Shown here: piece by piece, positions 33,181 through 42,980 of the stretch
Layout of the letters: every line of letters starts with the position of its first letter
Position numbering within the stretch: the stretch's first letter is position 1
DNA from: Parastagonospora avenae f. sp. tritici 18332-5
Lineage: Eukaryota > Ascomycota > Dothideomycetes > Pleosporales > Phaeosphaeriaceae
Direction: 5' to 3'
NCBI GenBank assembly: GCA_022559985.1
Contig: JAFJTR010000009.1
Span: 434,001-498,000 of the forward strand
Length of the DNA: 64,000 nt
Position numbers and translations under genes: made by a program
The notes under the pieces: generated by a model
Told to the model about the DNA's origin: nothing
What the model saw: the letters and a program-made list of their open reading frames with translations, nothing else
Databases searched by the model: none

Positions 33181-33964
33181 GGGTGAGGTTTAAGGAATGG
33201 GAGTATGTTGAGATTGTGGGGTTGGTTCGATACACGTGCTTTGAAGTGAAGAATATTATGCCTGGAATTTGCATGGCATAGAGGCTCAGTTGTTACATCT
33301 CTGTTTTGAAGTAGCATGTCTACTTCCAAATCCGCTTTCAGCATGCCCATGACATCAGCAATCGACTGCAGCTTTTCCACGGCCACTGAATGTGGTGGGT
33401 CTGGGCTCCACACAGTGGAACCAAAGCCTGAGCCATGAAGAGTCCGCTCTTGGACGGTAAATCATGCTAGTCGAGCGCGAAAGTATGCTCATACAGCAGG
33501 GGGTTGGAAGGTTAGGATTGGTGTAAAGATAGTTCAAAGGGTGGTTAGGTATACATCAATTGTCTCGAGAAGCCAGAGCTGGCTTTTGCTTCGACAAATA
33601 GTTCATGGATGCAGAAGTTGATGTTTCTCAATAGATTGCTGGAGAGGACAAGAAGACGGGGGAGTCTAGGTGTTCATCAAGCCCCAGATATACGAGTCGC
33701 ATTATGCTACAAGTATATGTTCACTGGGGCAAACATGAATTCGAGATATGGCTGCTGCTGATCAATGCGCTTGCCACTGCTGTTTGCTCATCCATACAGC
33801 AAACGTTCTCACTTCATCACCACGCATGGTGAGAGTGAGACAATGTCATCCTAGCTGGGGAGCCACCCCATGACGGGTTCATTAAGTCGCGACTTCCAAT
33901 CTTATCCTCTCCTACCATTGCCAGAAGTATCGCCGCAACAATCTGCGCCACCGTGTCGCCGCCA
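33181..33964. other. Intergenic, nothing recognised
   Basis: About 780 bp upstream of the first coiled-coil tandem gene. Minus-strand ORFs here are shadows of the TTL gene or have no motif. Confidence 0.5.
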
Positions 33965-34641
33965 ATGTCTCTCGACACGATCCTAGAAGGTCTCAAACAG
34001 GGCAATGCACTAGAGCTGCGATTCATCAAGCAGCTCAAGGACGGCCTGAGCTTCGTAGCCGAAGGGATGCAGAACGAATGCTACAACAGAAGCGATGCAC
34101 TCAGTGAGATCAGCGACAAATTTAAGAGCGTGAGTGCCTCGTGCTGTTTGAAATAAGCAAGATGCTGATTTCAAGATGCTAGGAACGAGCCAGAGCCCGC
34201 GGCTGTATCACAGACGACCAGAAAGCGAAGCTCACATCCATCATCAAAATCAGCATACTCAAGTGCAAGTCAGCACTTAACGACAACGGCTTATTCGCCG
34301 CGAATATCGCCGCCGTGTTAGCCACGGACGTCAAAATCGCTAGAGACAGCAACGACCTAGCCCTTCGCAAGGCTCTTGAAGAAAAAGAAGGCCTGGATGA
34401 GTTGGTCAGTGATGCACGCAATGCGCATGCAACAGATAGACTGAGAAGTATCATGGGTATCTGGGAAGAACGACAAGGCTTGCTAGTCAAGGAGAAGGAT
34501 GCCCTGGAGAAGAATCACGAGATGAAGATTGCCATGAAGGGGTTTTGGCTGCAGGACGAGCGCTGCGCGTGCGAGGAGCAGATCCGTAGACTGAAAGATA
34601 TCGCGAAGGCTGCTGGAGTGGACGAGAAGGATATTGAATGA
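33965..34641 (+). CDS. Coiled-coil protein, first copy of a tandem pair
   Basis: Exons 33965-34129 and 34183-34641 (53-bp intron, phase 0) give 207 aa. The protein is almost wholly helical and charged, with repeated Lys/Glu patterns (ALRKALEEKEGLDELVSDAR). Its N-terminal 50 residues (DTILEGLKQGNALELRFIKQ ... ECYNRSDALSE) match the next gene closely, so the two arose by tandem duplication. No known domain is recognised and there is no signal peptide or membrane span. Function unknown, probably a lineage-restricted family. Confidence 0.7.
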
Positions 34642-34910
34642 TCTAAGAGAGCATGGAACAGGTATTACACAAAGGTACTTATAGTATAATCGCGGGCAAA
34701 AGACATGCGGAGACTAAAGTAACTACGAGAATTACAAGTCTGTGAAGCAACTCCCGTTCTTCCCAGCCTCGCAAGTGGTGAAAGTGAACAGCCGCATCTT
34801 TTCACCACCAACACAGCTCACAACGCGACTGTACTTTCTTTCTTTTCTCTTTACTCCTTCCTTTCATCCTCACCGCATAGATTTCAGCACCGCGTCTCGC
34901 CATATTCAGC

Positions 34911-35655
34911 ATGGCGCCGCCAATGCCACCCGGCACGATCATTGAAGGTCTCAAACAAGGCAATGCAGTGGAGCTCGAGCTTGTCAAGAAGATGGAAGAG
35001 GAACTCAAGTTCATTACCGATGGACTGAAGCGCGAGTGCTATAACCGTATCGATGCGCTGAGTGAGCGGCGAGCTATTTTGCCCACGGTAAGGAACAGGA
35101 CAGGGAGTTCAAGGAGACAGGGCTGACTGTTCGGTGCAGATCGAGCCGACCGCAAACATATCTCTGAACGTAGGACAGAAGACCACCGTCGAAAGCATTA
35201 TTGCGGACTGCACGCAATTAATCGAGAAGTTCAAAGTCGACGGTGAAAAGACCCGTGACGTGGCAATCGTCGAACCGGACAAGATGCACGCTCTCAAGGG
35301 TGACTTGTGGATTAGAGCCTGCTAAAATTCCACTGAAAAGCTCCGTAACCACGGAAAAGCCTGTTCATACGTGGTTGAATTAGATGCACTCGCTGAAAAT
35401 AATTCTACTGTCAGGAAACTGCAGAAAGAGCTCAATGATGAACTTGGGAGGAACTGGTGCATCCTTGAGCAGGACTGAACGGCTACTCAGGAGTCAAACA
35501 ATGCCGCAAATCACAATTTGGAGAAGTTTAAAGAGCATATCGAAACTACGTGCAGGGAGACCAGCGATTTCGCGCGGGAAGTGAAGGCCATGCTCAACTC
35601 CATGGCCGCAGTATTGGGACAGCAACAAGACGAAGAACCGCTGGAACGATGTTAG
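34911..35655 (+). pseudogene. Second copy of the tandem coiled-coil gene, two nonsense codons
   Basis: The N terminus (GTIIEGLKQGNAVELELVKK ... RECYNRIDALSE) is paralogous to the gene 270 bp upstream. Exon 34911-35087 joins 35140 onward through a 52-bp intron, phase 0. The frame then meets TAA at 35323-35325. The same frame continues to look coding: TEKLRNHGKACSYVVELDAL, KLQKELNDELGRNWCILEQD, a TGA at 35476-35478, then ANHNLEKFKEHIETTCRETS to a final TAG at 35653-35655. An uninterrupted protein would be about 230 aa, comparable with the first copy (207 aa). TAA could derive from CAA and TGA from CGA, both C-to-T changes. A truncated 120-aa product remains possible. Confidence 0.65.
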
Positions 35656-36343
35656 AGGCGCACGTAATGGGCGCTTCACTGTAAGTCTCAGAGTCCGTGG
35701 CAGCAAGGAACAAAGCTTAGCAAACCAGGTGGCTGGACGTTACCGAAGATGAGTCGCGATCGCATACTTGCCCCATTTGGCAAAGATGAGCAGAAACCAG
35801 AGCAACGAAGGATTACATAGCATGTGATGCAATCATTGATGCAGCAAACAAATAATGAGGTGCATTAGTATGTTCCTTCTGTGGCAGCGTGGTGTTGTGC
35901 GGGGAGCCGAATGGTAGGAAGACAAAAAGCACAACAGAGTGTCTAGGTGCTCAGCATCGCAAAATGCGGCGTTCACGTGTCCAGCATCAGAAAAGGTGCT
36001 TTAATTTGATACCCATGTTGAGATACTTTCCGTGTTGTGACTTCCCTTGTAACTCACAATCTTGCAGTCACGATCTCCTCGTTGGGAGAGGTACGCACGC
36101 ATGCGAGGTACGACTACATGCATGCATGACCTCTCCCTCAACCAAACTTTGCGATGAGCACACTCTCAAAGTCCCCAGCCTCCCGTCTTACTCACTCTCA
36201 CAGCTCCCCCGTCACTTCTGTCAGGCGTTGTAGTGGAGATTTCATCCTTCAGCCATCTCCCATCCATCAATCGTTGCGATCAGCATTGTCCGTCTCTCAT
36301 TCACTGAATCTACGCACTCTTTTGACATACTTTCCCGTGCGAC
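35656..36343. other. Intergenic, nothing recognised
   Basis: No coding signal or repeat beyond short CATGCATG-type runs near 36100-36130. Confidence 0.45.
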
Positions 36344-37258
36344 ATGGCACGACAAGGAGAAGCAAGCGCCGGACAAGGTGACAAAGGCAAAGGAAAAGCC
36401 CCGGCCAACTCGTTGGACAGACTCGCGAGAACGAACAGTAATGCGCCAGAGGTGCAGGCGGCGGTGAGCCGGTTTACCACCATGAACACTTGCAACTCGG
36501 TATGTGATCATCTGTGTATCTGTTTGTTTACCCCAATGCCCAGGCGATCCATCACTGCCAGCGCCCGCGATTACGGTTCCGGGTTTCACTGAAATGATTG
36601 TCCTGCTGCTCCATCAGTCCCATATCGTGACATGCTAACCTTCGAAAAGCAACCAAAGCCACTTCCACTCGTGCCTGCAGGCGCTCCTGCACCGGTACCG
36701 GTACCTGTACCCAATGAGACCATGACTCTATTGCATTTCGCAGAAGTCCGCAGTCCACAAGCATTTGACCACGAGGCCCGACCTCCGCCTGTAGTGGCGG
36801 AGACAGAACGTCGATCCAACATCAGTTCGCTTGCGAGGCTGTTCAAGATGTGGCCAAAGCCAAAGGATCCGCCTTCGAAGCCTCACCCTAAATCCAGAAT
36901 CGTAGGTGATCAAGAAGAAAGCGAGAAAGAGGATGGAGTCGTGGGCTTGCGACATCCCCCGAGCGCAAACATACAAAGGGTTTCTTATGCCACAATCGAA
37001 ACCAAAAAGGACTCGGGCACAGGAATCAACCCATCTAGTACTGTTGCGCCTGGACAGTTCAGTCCGCCAACCAGTCCGCCAACCAGGGTCATGTCTCCAG
37101 GTATCTCGGAAGAGTATGTAGTCGCCACTAGGACACTGGGCGTCCCTGACGTGGCTCCTCCACAGAGAGCGCCGACGCCAATCATCTCGAGGCGACGGGG
37201 TCGGGCACACACTTCACAGTACCCAGAACGCTTTCGAGAGCCTTTCGAGGACGCATAG
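36344..37258 (+). CDS. Unrecognised Pro-rich basic protein
   Basis: Exons 36344-36499 and 36650-37258 joined by a 150-bp intron (GTATGT donor, CTAAC branch point, AAAAG acceptor, phase 0) give 254 aa. The N terminus is Gly/Lys-rich (GQGDKGKGKAPAN). A short Pro-Val repeat (APAPVPVPVP) follows, and the rest is Ser/Pro/Arg-rich with PPTSPPTRVMSPG. No membrane span, signal peptide or known domain is seen. Compositional bias suggests disorder. Confidence 0.55.
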
Positions 37259-37660
37259 CATGCCCGGTAGTCTCGCTTTGACCATGGTTGCAACCGAGGT
37301 GAAGGAGAGTGTTTCCACCTCATGTCTGACTTTTATCATTACTTTTGCTCATTCACTGTCTTTCTCGCATTAATGCTCCGCTTAGCGAGTACAGCATAAT
37401 ACCCCTACGGCGCTGTTTTCAGTTGGAGGCGGGGTGAACGGGGGAATCGGGGGATTGCTCACTGTATTGTTCCTATTGTAGCTGTTGTGCGTCGTCCTTC
37501 ACCGCGAAACACTCCCTAATATAATCTTGGCTCGCACCCCAAAATCTCAATCTTCAGCAATCTCCTCCTCTACATCATCTCCGATACCTTAAGCTTTGCA
37601 GCTACTACTCCATCACACAATCACACCTCCTCCTCAAATCCCTTCGACAGCACCACCAAA
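37259..37660. other. Intergenic
   Basis: Between two same-strand genes; presumed terminator and promoter. A CT-rich tract before the ATG at 37661 is typical of a fungal leader. Confidence 0.45.
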
Positions 37661-38518
37661 ATGCTGTTCCTGAAGACCGCCGCCCGCATGCTCTTGAGCT
37701 TTGTGCTAGTCTTCGTCTTCTCCGCAGGCTCAAATGAGCTTCGCGTCTCGGTCGGCAACATCTTCCTATGGGGCCTAGGCCTCATCTTCCATGGGCGCAA
37801 CTCCATCTCCCTCAAACACCTCCTCCTGTTCGTCCTCCCCTCCTTTTGGCTGCTGGCAGCCAAAAACGAACTTTTCTTCGAGAGCACCCTGGGCCGCCTC
37901 CTCGACCTCCTCTTCACGCGCCCCAGCTACGACTGCGACACGCCAGGCTCGGGCTTCACGGACTGGCACAAGGGCTTCGCGCGCCGCCACCGCCACGACA
38001 TCGACCTCGTGTGTAGCACAATCTGCACGGCCGTCCGCACCGTCTTCGCCGCTGTCGCCTTCTTCTCTGCCGCCGTCTTGTGCCATTGGTACGCCGCTCT
38101 CCCTGAGCGGATGCCTGGACTCACTGAGAGTATCGAGTACCTCGATAGGACCGGTGAGTTCCCGCCCTGGTTGAACGGGGCTCGGGTACTGGCGCCTGAG
38201 CCTCAAGCTCTTTCTAAGCGGGACACAAGGTACATGACACTCGCCGAGGAGCTTGACTTCATTGTCGGACCCGGTAACGACCCGTTTGAGCGTGTCGTCA
38301 ATGGCCGCTACGACAACATTTGTGGCGACGACGAAGGCATTCGATCCAGTTTTCCTGAGCGCAGTCGCTCTAGCCCAGGTCTTTGGGTGTTGGCTCGCTT
38401 GGTTACTGGTGGCGTTGGTTGGTTTGCTTTGCGGTTTCGGTCTGCCTGGTGTTGGTTGTCTTGTTTTCTCTTCTGGTTTCCTGTAGTTACAAATGCTGAG
38501 TCTCTCCCTCCGCCTTGA
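37661..38518 (+). CDS. Multi-span membrane protein, unknown
   Basis: Single exon, 285 aa. Hydrophobic segments lie at about 5-22 (KTAARMLLSFVLVFVFSA), 30-42, 52-66 (KHLLLFVLPSFWLLA), 122-142 (VRTVFAAVAFFSAAVLC) and at the C terminus (RLVTGGVGWFALRFRSAW, then CWLSCFLFWFPVV). The loop between about residues 85 and 115 contains DCDTPGSGFTDWHKGFARRH. No family is recognised; the N-terminal segment could serve as a signal anchor. The gene is convergent with the maltose-type regulator. Confidence 0.6.
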   Translation: MLFLKTAARMLLSFVLVFVFSAGSNELRVSVGNIFLWGLGLIFHGRNSISLKHLLLFVLPSFWLLAAKNELFFESTLGRLLDLLFTRPSYDCDTPGSGFTDWHKGFARRHRHDIDLVCSTICTAVRTVFAAVAFFSAAVLCHWYAALPERMPGLTESIEYLDRTGEFPPWLNGARVLAPEPQALSKRDTRYMTLAEELDFIVGPGNDPFERVVNGRYDNICGDDEGIRSSFPERSRSSPGLWVLARLVTGGVGWFALRFRSAWCWLSCFLFWFPVVTNAESLPPP

Positions 38519-38543
38519 ATGCATCCTTTAGCTCTCGCCTTCT

Positions 38544-40142
38544 TCACCTTCTCAGATCCGTGTACAGTCCTCGGCCAACTTCTTCCTCGTATACGAAACG
38601 CGTATCTGGGCTCATTGGATGATTCAAGGTTTCGAGAGGCATGTCGACGGCCGCCATGAGATCGCGCACTAGGTCTGGCAGCAACTCATGTACCTTGGCC
38701 ATGATTAATGGAACAAACTTAGCGTTCCCGCCCGGTAGTTGGACGAGAACAGAGAGCATTTGAGCCAGGAAGTCGGTGTGGCTAAGTGTTGATGGCAAGG
38801 ACTGCTGAGATTGGAACGGAAGTACGTCGACAAGAGCGCAAGCAATGTCAAACACTTTCTCAGTCTGTCGCTAATCAGTGAGTCGTCGAAGATGATATAA
38901 GAACTGAGCACACCATGCCGACCCCATGCACTTGTAAGCTTGAAACCGGAAGTGACCTTGCTATGGCTCCAAAGCTCTTTGCAATCGTCAAAGGGTAGCT
39001 GAACGTCAGACAGTTGTGTTCTGACTCGCTAGAAAGAAAGCCATAGCGCGGAAACAGTTCCCATAGCTTGATCTGCAACCAACATTGAGAGATCCGCAGA
39101 TTGGCTATCTCCTCGTGACACAGATCGAGTTCTGTAGGTAGCGCAGTCCGCACATCATACTCGAGCTGGAGAAGCCAGTCTTTGCTGCAATTTTGCGTTG
39201 CTCCATTCCAGACTGAAAAGAAGACCTCGTCAAATGGCCGAAAGACAGATGCTAGATACTGCAAGCCTCGTTCTCCAGGCCCATCGAGTGGAAGGCTAGT
39301 CTCGAATATCGAGAGGGTGATTGGCCGATTTTTGCGTATAGCATGCGACCTGCATACCTGTAAGTCAACGCTCATCAGTCTAGACAGACTAATTTGGATT
39401 ACCTCTCAGAAATGACTAGGATCCAGAATAGTCGGCGCTGTGTCTTCTCATCGTACCAATCGCAAGGATCGAGACTTGCTTTCACCATCAAAAAGCAAGT
39501 CGTCGCTTCTCTAAGAAAATACCATGCCTCCTGATAGGCCCCTAGGCCAGCGCATGCCCCGTACAGGAGGAATGCGGTGTAGATGGAGAGTGGTATTGGC
39601 CTTGGCCCGGTCAAAGGTATTTGAGAGTGTATTGTGGCATCGAGAAGACGCCTGCCGAGTTCTTCAGTGAAGTTGAGCTCATGCCTATCTCCGGATCTTG
39701 GTATCATTCTCCCAAAATTGCTGACATAGGCACAAAAGGCCTGAACGAATTGCCGAGAGGGTGGCAAGATTTCCTGTCGAGCTACTTGCGCCTCTATCAA
39801 GGAGACATCCAATATTGGTACAACGGGGTAGACGTGGGTAATATATACATCTATGCATCTTTCCACGAGACTCGAATTGGCTGATATCGGACTGACAGGT
39901 TCGATTGACAGGCTGGAAGTTCGTGCTGTTGTCGTTGGTGCCGCATCAGACAATGGTGTCGCTCGCAACTGGTCGAGAACCGTGGCTTTTGCACCTCCTT
40001 GGCCTCTAGGCAGATTGAAAGTACATGCAAGGCCGGCGCCAGCACAGCCGGCGCACGGCTGACAGCCATCACATCTGATTTTGCGTCTGCGGCATGCATC
40101 ACAAGCCTTGGAGACTGGTTTACGAGTAGGCACTGGTGGCAT
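38544..40142 (-). CDS. Zn2Cys6 transcription factor, MAL/AmyR-like activator
   Basis: Exons 40142-39403, 39349-38914 and 38864-38544 (introns 53 and 49 bp) give 498 aa. The zinc cluster is C14-x2-C17-x6-C24...C30-x2-C33-x6-C40 (KACDACRRRKIRCDG then CQPCAGC). The fungal-specific middle domain includes RRLFWILVISERSHAIRKNR followed by PITL, the pattern typical of maltose/starch regulators (yeast Mal activators, AmyR, MalR). At the second exon the acceptor is TATGCAG and not the nearer TTACAG, because only this keeps ERSHAIRKNRP in frame. It is next to a maltose-type permease and a maltase, so control of maltose use is the likely job. Five overlapping CGG-N8-CGG sites lie in the divergent promoter of those genes. 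Confidence 0.88.
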
Positions 40143-40436
40143 GTCTCGATTCGAACATTATTCCTGAGATCCTGATGGTTGAAGTGCAAATTAGTTCGCA
40201 AAGATTTGCTCGCGACGCGTCCTACAGTGGACGTCAGGTACGCGAAGCCGTCACGTGAACAGACCCCGCCCCTGAATATTGAATCCTCCATTCAACACTT
40301 CCTTCAACACAGCACTCACATCGGATTTATAAAGGGCACAGCGAAGAGTCCATGAAGATTTTGCGCATCACTATAGCAGTTATGGGTTGTTAAGCTACTG
40401 CTCAAAGGGGCACTTTCGCAGAGCGCCTTCCCGACA

Positions 40437-42161
40437 TCAACGTCCCTCATTCCACTCCGGCTTCGCAACCTTTTCTTCCATCTCCGCATCAGTTCCTTGC
40501 GCATGGCCGTATGGGTCCACATGCGTACTTGCAAATTTCCTCGCGCTGATCTTCTTCTCAAAGAGCATGTCCAGCTCACCATATGTCCGTCCTTTCGGCT
40601 CCGGCAGCCTGAAGTACACCCAAACAACTACGCATCCACAAGTAAATGCCCAAAAGAACGCGGTCCTCGCACCCCAGTTCCAATTGGCGTCTCCTAATTG
40701 GTAATTCGTTAGAACGTTGACCACTATATTACTAATATTGTAGAACGCTCGAGCCAATACGATTGTCTTTGCCTTCAACCGCGTCGAAGACATTTCTGAA
40801 ACGATCGAATAAGTTACCGGCCCAACCGTCAAGTCATAGACAAACACAAAGAGGATTAGAACGCCGCCGATGGCCCAATTCGATGCTTGCGTACCAGCAA
40901 ACGAGCAGGACCCGACGATGATGAGGATGACGAAGAGGGTACAAGCGCCGGAGAAGTGGATGGTGCGCCGACCGAGGTGCTGCATCAAGAACCAGCTTCC
41001 CATGGTTCCAACCAGACCTAATGCAAGCGAAATCATGGACATGTTGAAGCTCTGGACCGTCGGTAGGCCTGCTCTCTGCATGAAGTATGCAAAGTAACCC
41101 ATGATATTCGTTCCGCAGATTGTTTGGGCGATCCAAGCAAAGCAGACAATCTCCGTTCGCCGAAGGTCGGCACCCTTGAACAGATTCATCCAGCTCGTTC
41201 CCTCGGCCATGTTCTTCTCAAGCTCGTTTGTATGCTGGATCATCGCAATCGTCTCGTCGACGTTGAAATTCGGATCCTTGTCCGGTGAAGTAAGTCGAAG
41301 CAAAGCAGCCCGAGCACCAGCCGTGTCACCGCGACGTACATGCCACCAAGGGCTTTCTGGGGCCAAGAATACTCCAATCATGATAGGCACCGGCCAGATC
41401 CATTGTATGGCGAATGGAATACGATAAGCCCATTGATCAGGGCGTTGGACACAGGCTCGATTTACACCTGCTGCAATGAACTGTCCCATCACCCAACACC
41501 TGGCGCATGTCAGAAATTGGATTCAAAGTTGAAAAGCATACTTGCATGTTCACAAAGGTTGTCAATATCGGCCGCAGTCGTACAGGAGCCACCTCGGAAG
41601 CGTACTGAGTGGTGAGTGTTTGGAACATACCCCATGGGATGCCGCAAAAGACCTCGCCAATAACCAGTGTCTGTACATTTGGAGCAAAAAAGAGGATGAA
41701 GATGAAGCAGATCATTGAGATCAGAGCTCCGATCATGGTCTTGCGATATCCATATCTCTCGCTCACGAATCCGTTGATGATCAGACCGATGACCTCGCCT
41801 GCTCGTGCGCCGTTGGACCTGCACTCATCAGTCACCACTTCAAGGAAGGCTAAATACTCGATTTGACGTACAAGGCAGATTGCCAGTTCGCTGGGACGCT
41901 CCATTTTCTTGACCTAGGATTCCATATGCCATACTTCTGGTTGAACTGCGGGCTTCCGTATAAACTTCCGAGCAGAGCAAGATCGTAGCCTTCCATGATC
42001 AGGGCGCTCGAGAGGACGACTGACCATCCAACAGCTTTCGGATATAGCTTGATGGCCTGAATCAAGGTCATCGCCTTCTCGTCCGCAGCAGCATGTCCAG
42101 CTTCCTCATTGGGCAGCACGACCTTCGCCTTGCTAGGTACTTGAGCTTCGTTATCTGCCAT
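40437..42161 (-). CDS. MFS sugar transporter, maltose permease type
   Basis: Exons 42161-41872, 41818-41546 and 41499-40437 give 541 aa with about twelve membrane helices. Family marks are ALIMEGYDLALLGSLYG in helix 1, SNGARAGEVIGLIINGFVSE and ERYGYRKTM in loop 2-3, PESPWWHVRRGD after helix 6, and the C-terminal EPKGRTYGELDMLFEKKI. The PESPWW variant is typical of yeast Mal11-like alpha-glucoside/proton symporters. The second intron starts with GC (GCAAGT...CGCCAG); only this donor restores NMCWVMGQFIAAGV across the junction. It sits between its likely regulator (downstream, same strand) and a divergent maltase. The 294 bases before the regulator start hold nothing else. Confidence 0.92.
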
Positions 42162-42980
42162 GGTGTCCGTCGGCGGCGTAAGAGGAAAAGAGAAGCGTAG
42201 TAAGAACAGCTTGAGATCTTACATGAGGTCTTTGAGGAACTTATACATGGCCATCGTGAACAGGGATAACGAATACCGCGATCAGCTCACGCTCTGGGGT
42301 GCATATGTGGGGTTTAGCGAAGCTCAACATCCCAGCGGAAAACTTGCTGTGGCTGTATATGGCCTGCCTACGCTGCCTCAGAAAGTGACATGAAAATTAG
42401 ATTGTCCGCCTTAGCGGTGCTTCCGCCAGTCTGGTTGCTTGACGAAAAACGCCATTGAGCAAAAGATGCACTGAGGTTGGTAGATCTTGCGGAACCAAGT
42501 CGGAGGCAACGCGGAAGCAAGACGGGAGCAGCGCGGAGGCAAGACGGTGAGCTTTCAAGCGGGGTTCTCGCGAGTCAGATCACTGCACCACCACGTCTGT
42601 GTCAACGACCCGTCTGGAGATGGCTTTGTGCCAGCCAATTAGCTGTGCTTCAAAATGTTCGTGCTGCTCGCTGATGATCATGGCTACACAGTTTTCTCGA
42701 CACTTGCTGTAGGACACATTCTCCCACTTTCTTCTTGATTTCCATGCTCTTTTCATCTCTCTGCTTCCCCATGGAAGTTGTCTTTCCGAACCTATCGCAT
42801 CACCTTCTGCAGCACTGTCATATTTCAGATTCATTTGGAGCAAGTGAGGAGCAAGCGACGTTGAGGTAGAACACAAAGGCTCAGCATCAACACTTGCACA
42901 GCGTCTGGACATTCAGATTGAATGTGCCTTTTCCCCTCGTCGATTCTGTATAATACTGAAGCTACCTGAACACAAGCAGA
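42162..42980. promoter_or_regulatory. Divergent promoter of maltose transporter and maltase
   Basis: An 819-bp spacer between the transporter (minus) and the maltase (plus). It holds the six-CGG array listed separately and, about 75 bp away, an everted CCG-N6-CGG at 42406-42417. These are the kinds of triplets bound by Zn2Cys6 dimers. Coordinated induction of both genes by alpha-glucosides is the natural inference. Confidence 0.7.
42490..42547 (+). promoter_or_regulatory. Array of six CGG triplets with exact 11-bp period (five CGG-N8-CGG sites)
   Basis: CGG occurs at 42490, 42501, 42512, 42523, 42534 and 42545, each pair separated by exactly eight bases. The spacers are similar (consensus ARGCAAGA). 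AmyR of Aspergillus is known to bind CGG-N8-CGG direct repeats upstream of amylase and alpha-glucosidase genes. An 11-bp step places successive triplets on nearly the same face of the helix. The array is about 390 bp from the transporter... measured to its ATG it is about 330 bp, and about 435 bp from the maltase ATG. Confidence 0.8.

Noticed and set aside
39354..39360. Nearer acceptor TTACAG in the Zn2Cys6 gene
   Set aside because: It would replace ERSHAIRKNRP with an unrelated frame; the TATGCAG acceptor fits the family.
41542..41550. GT donor at the end of transporter exon 2
   Set aside because: It shifts the frame and loses the CWVMGQF block; the GC donor four bases upstream restores it.
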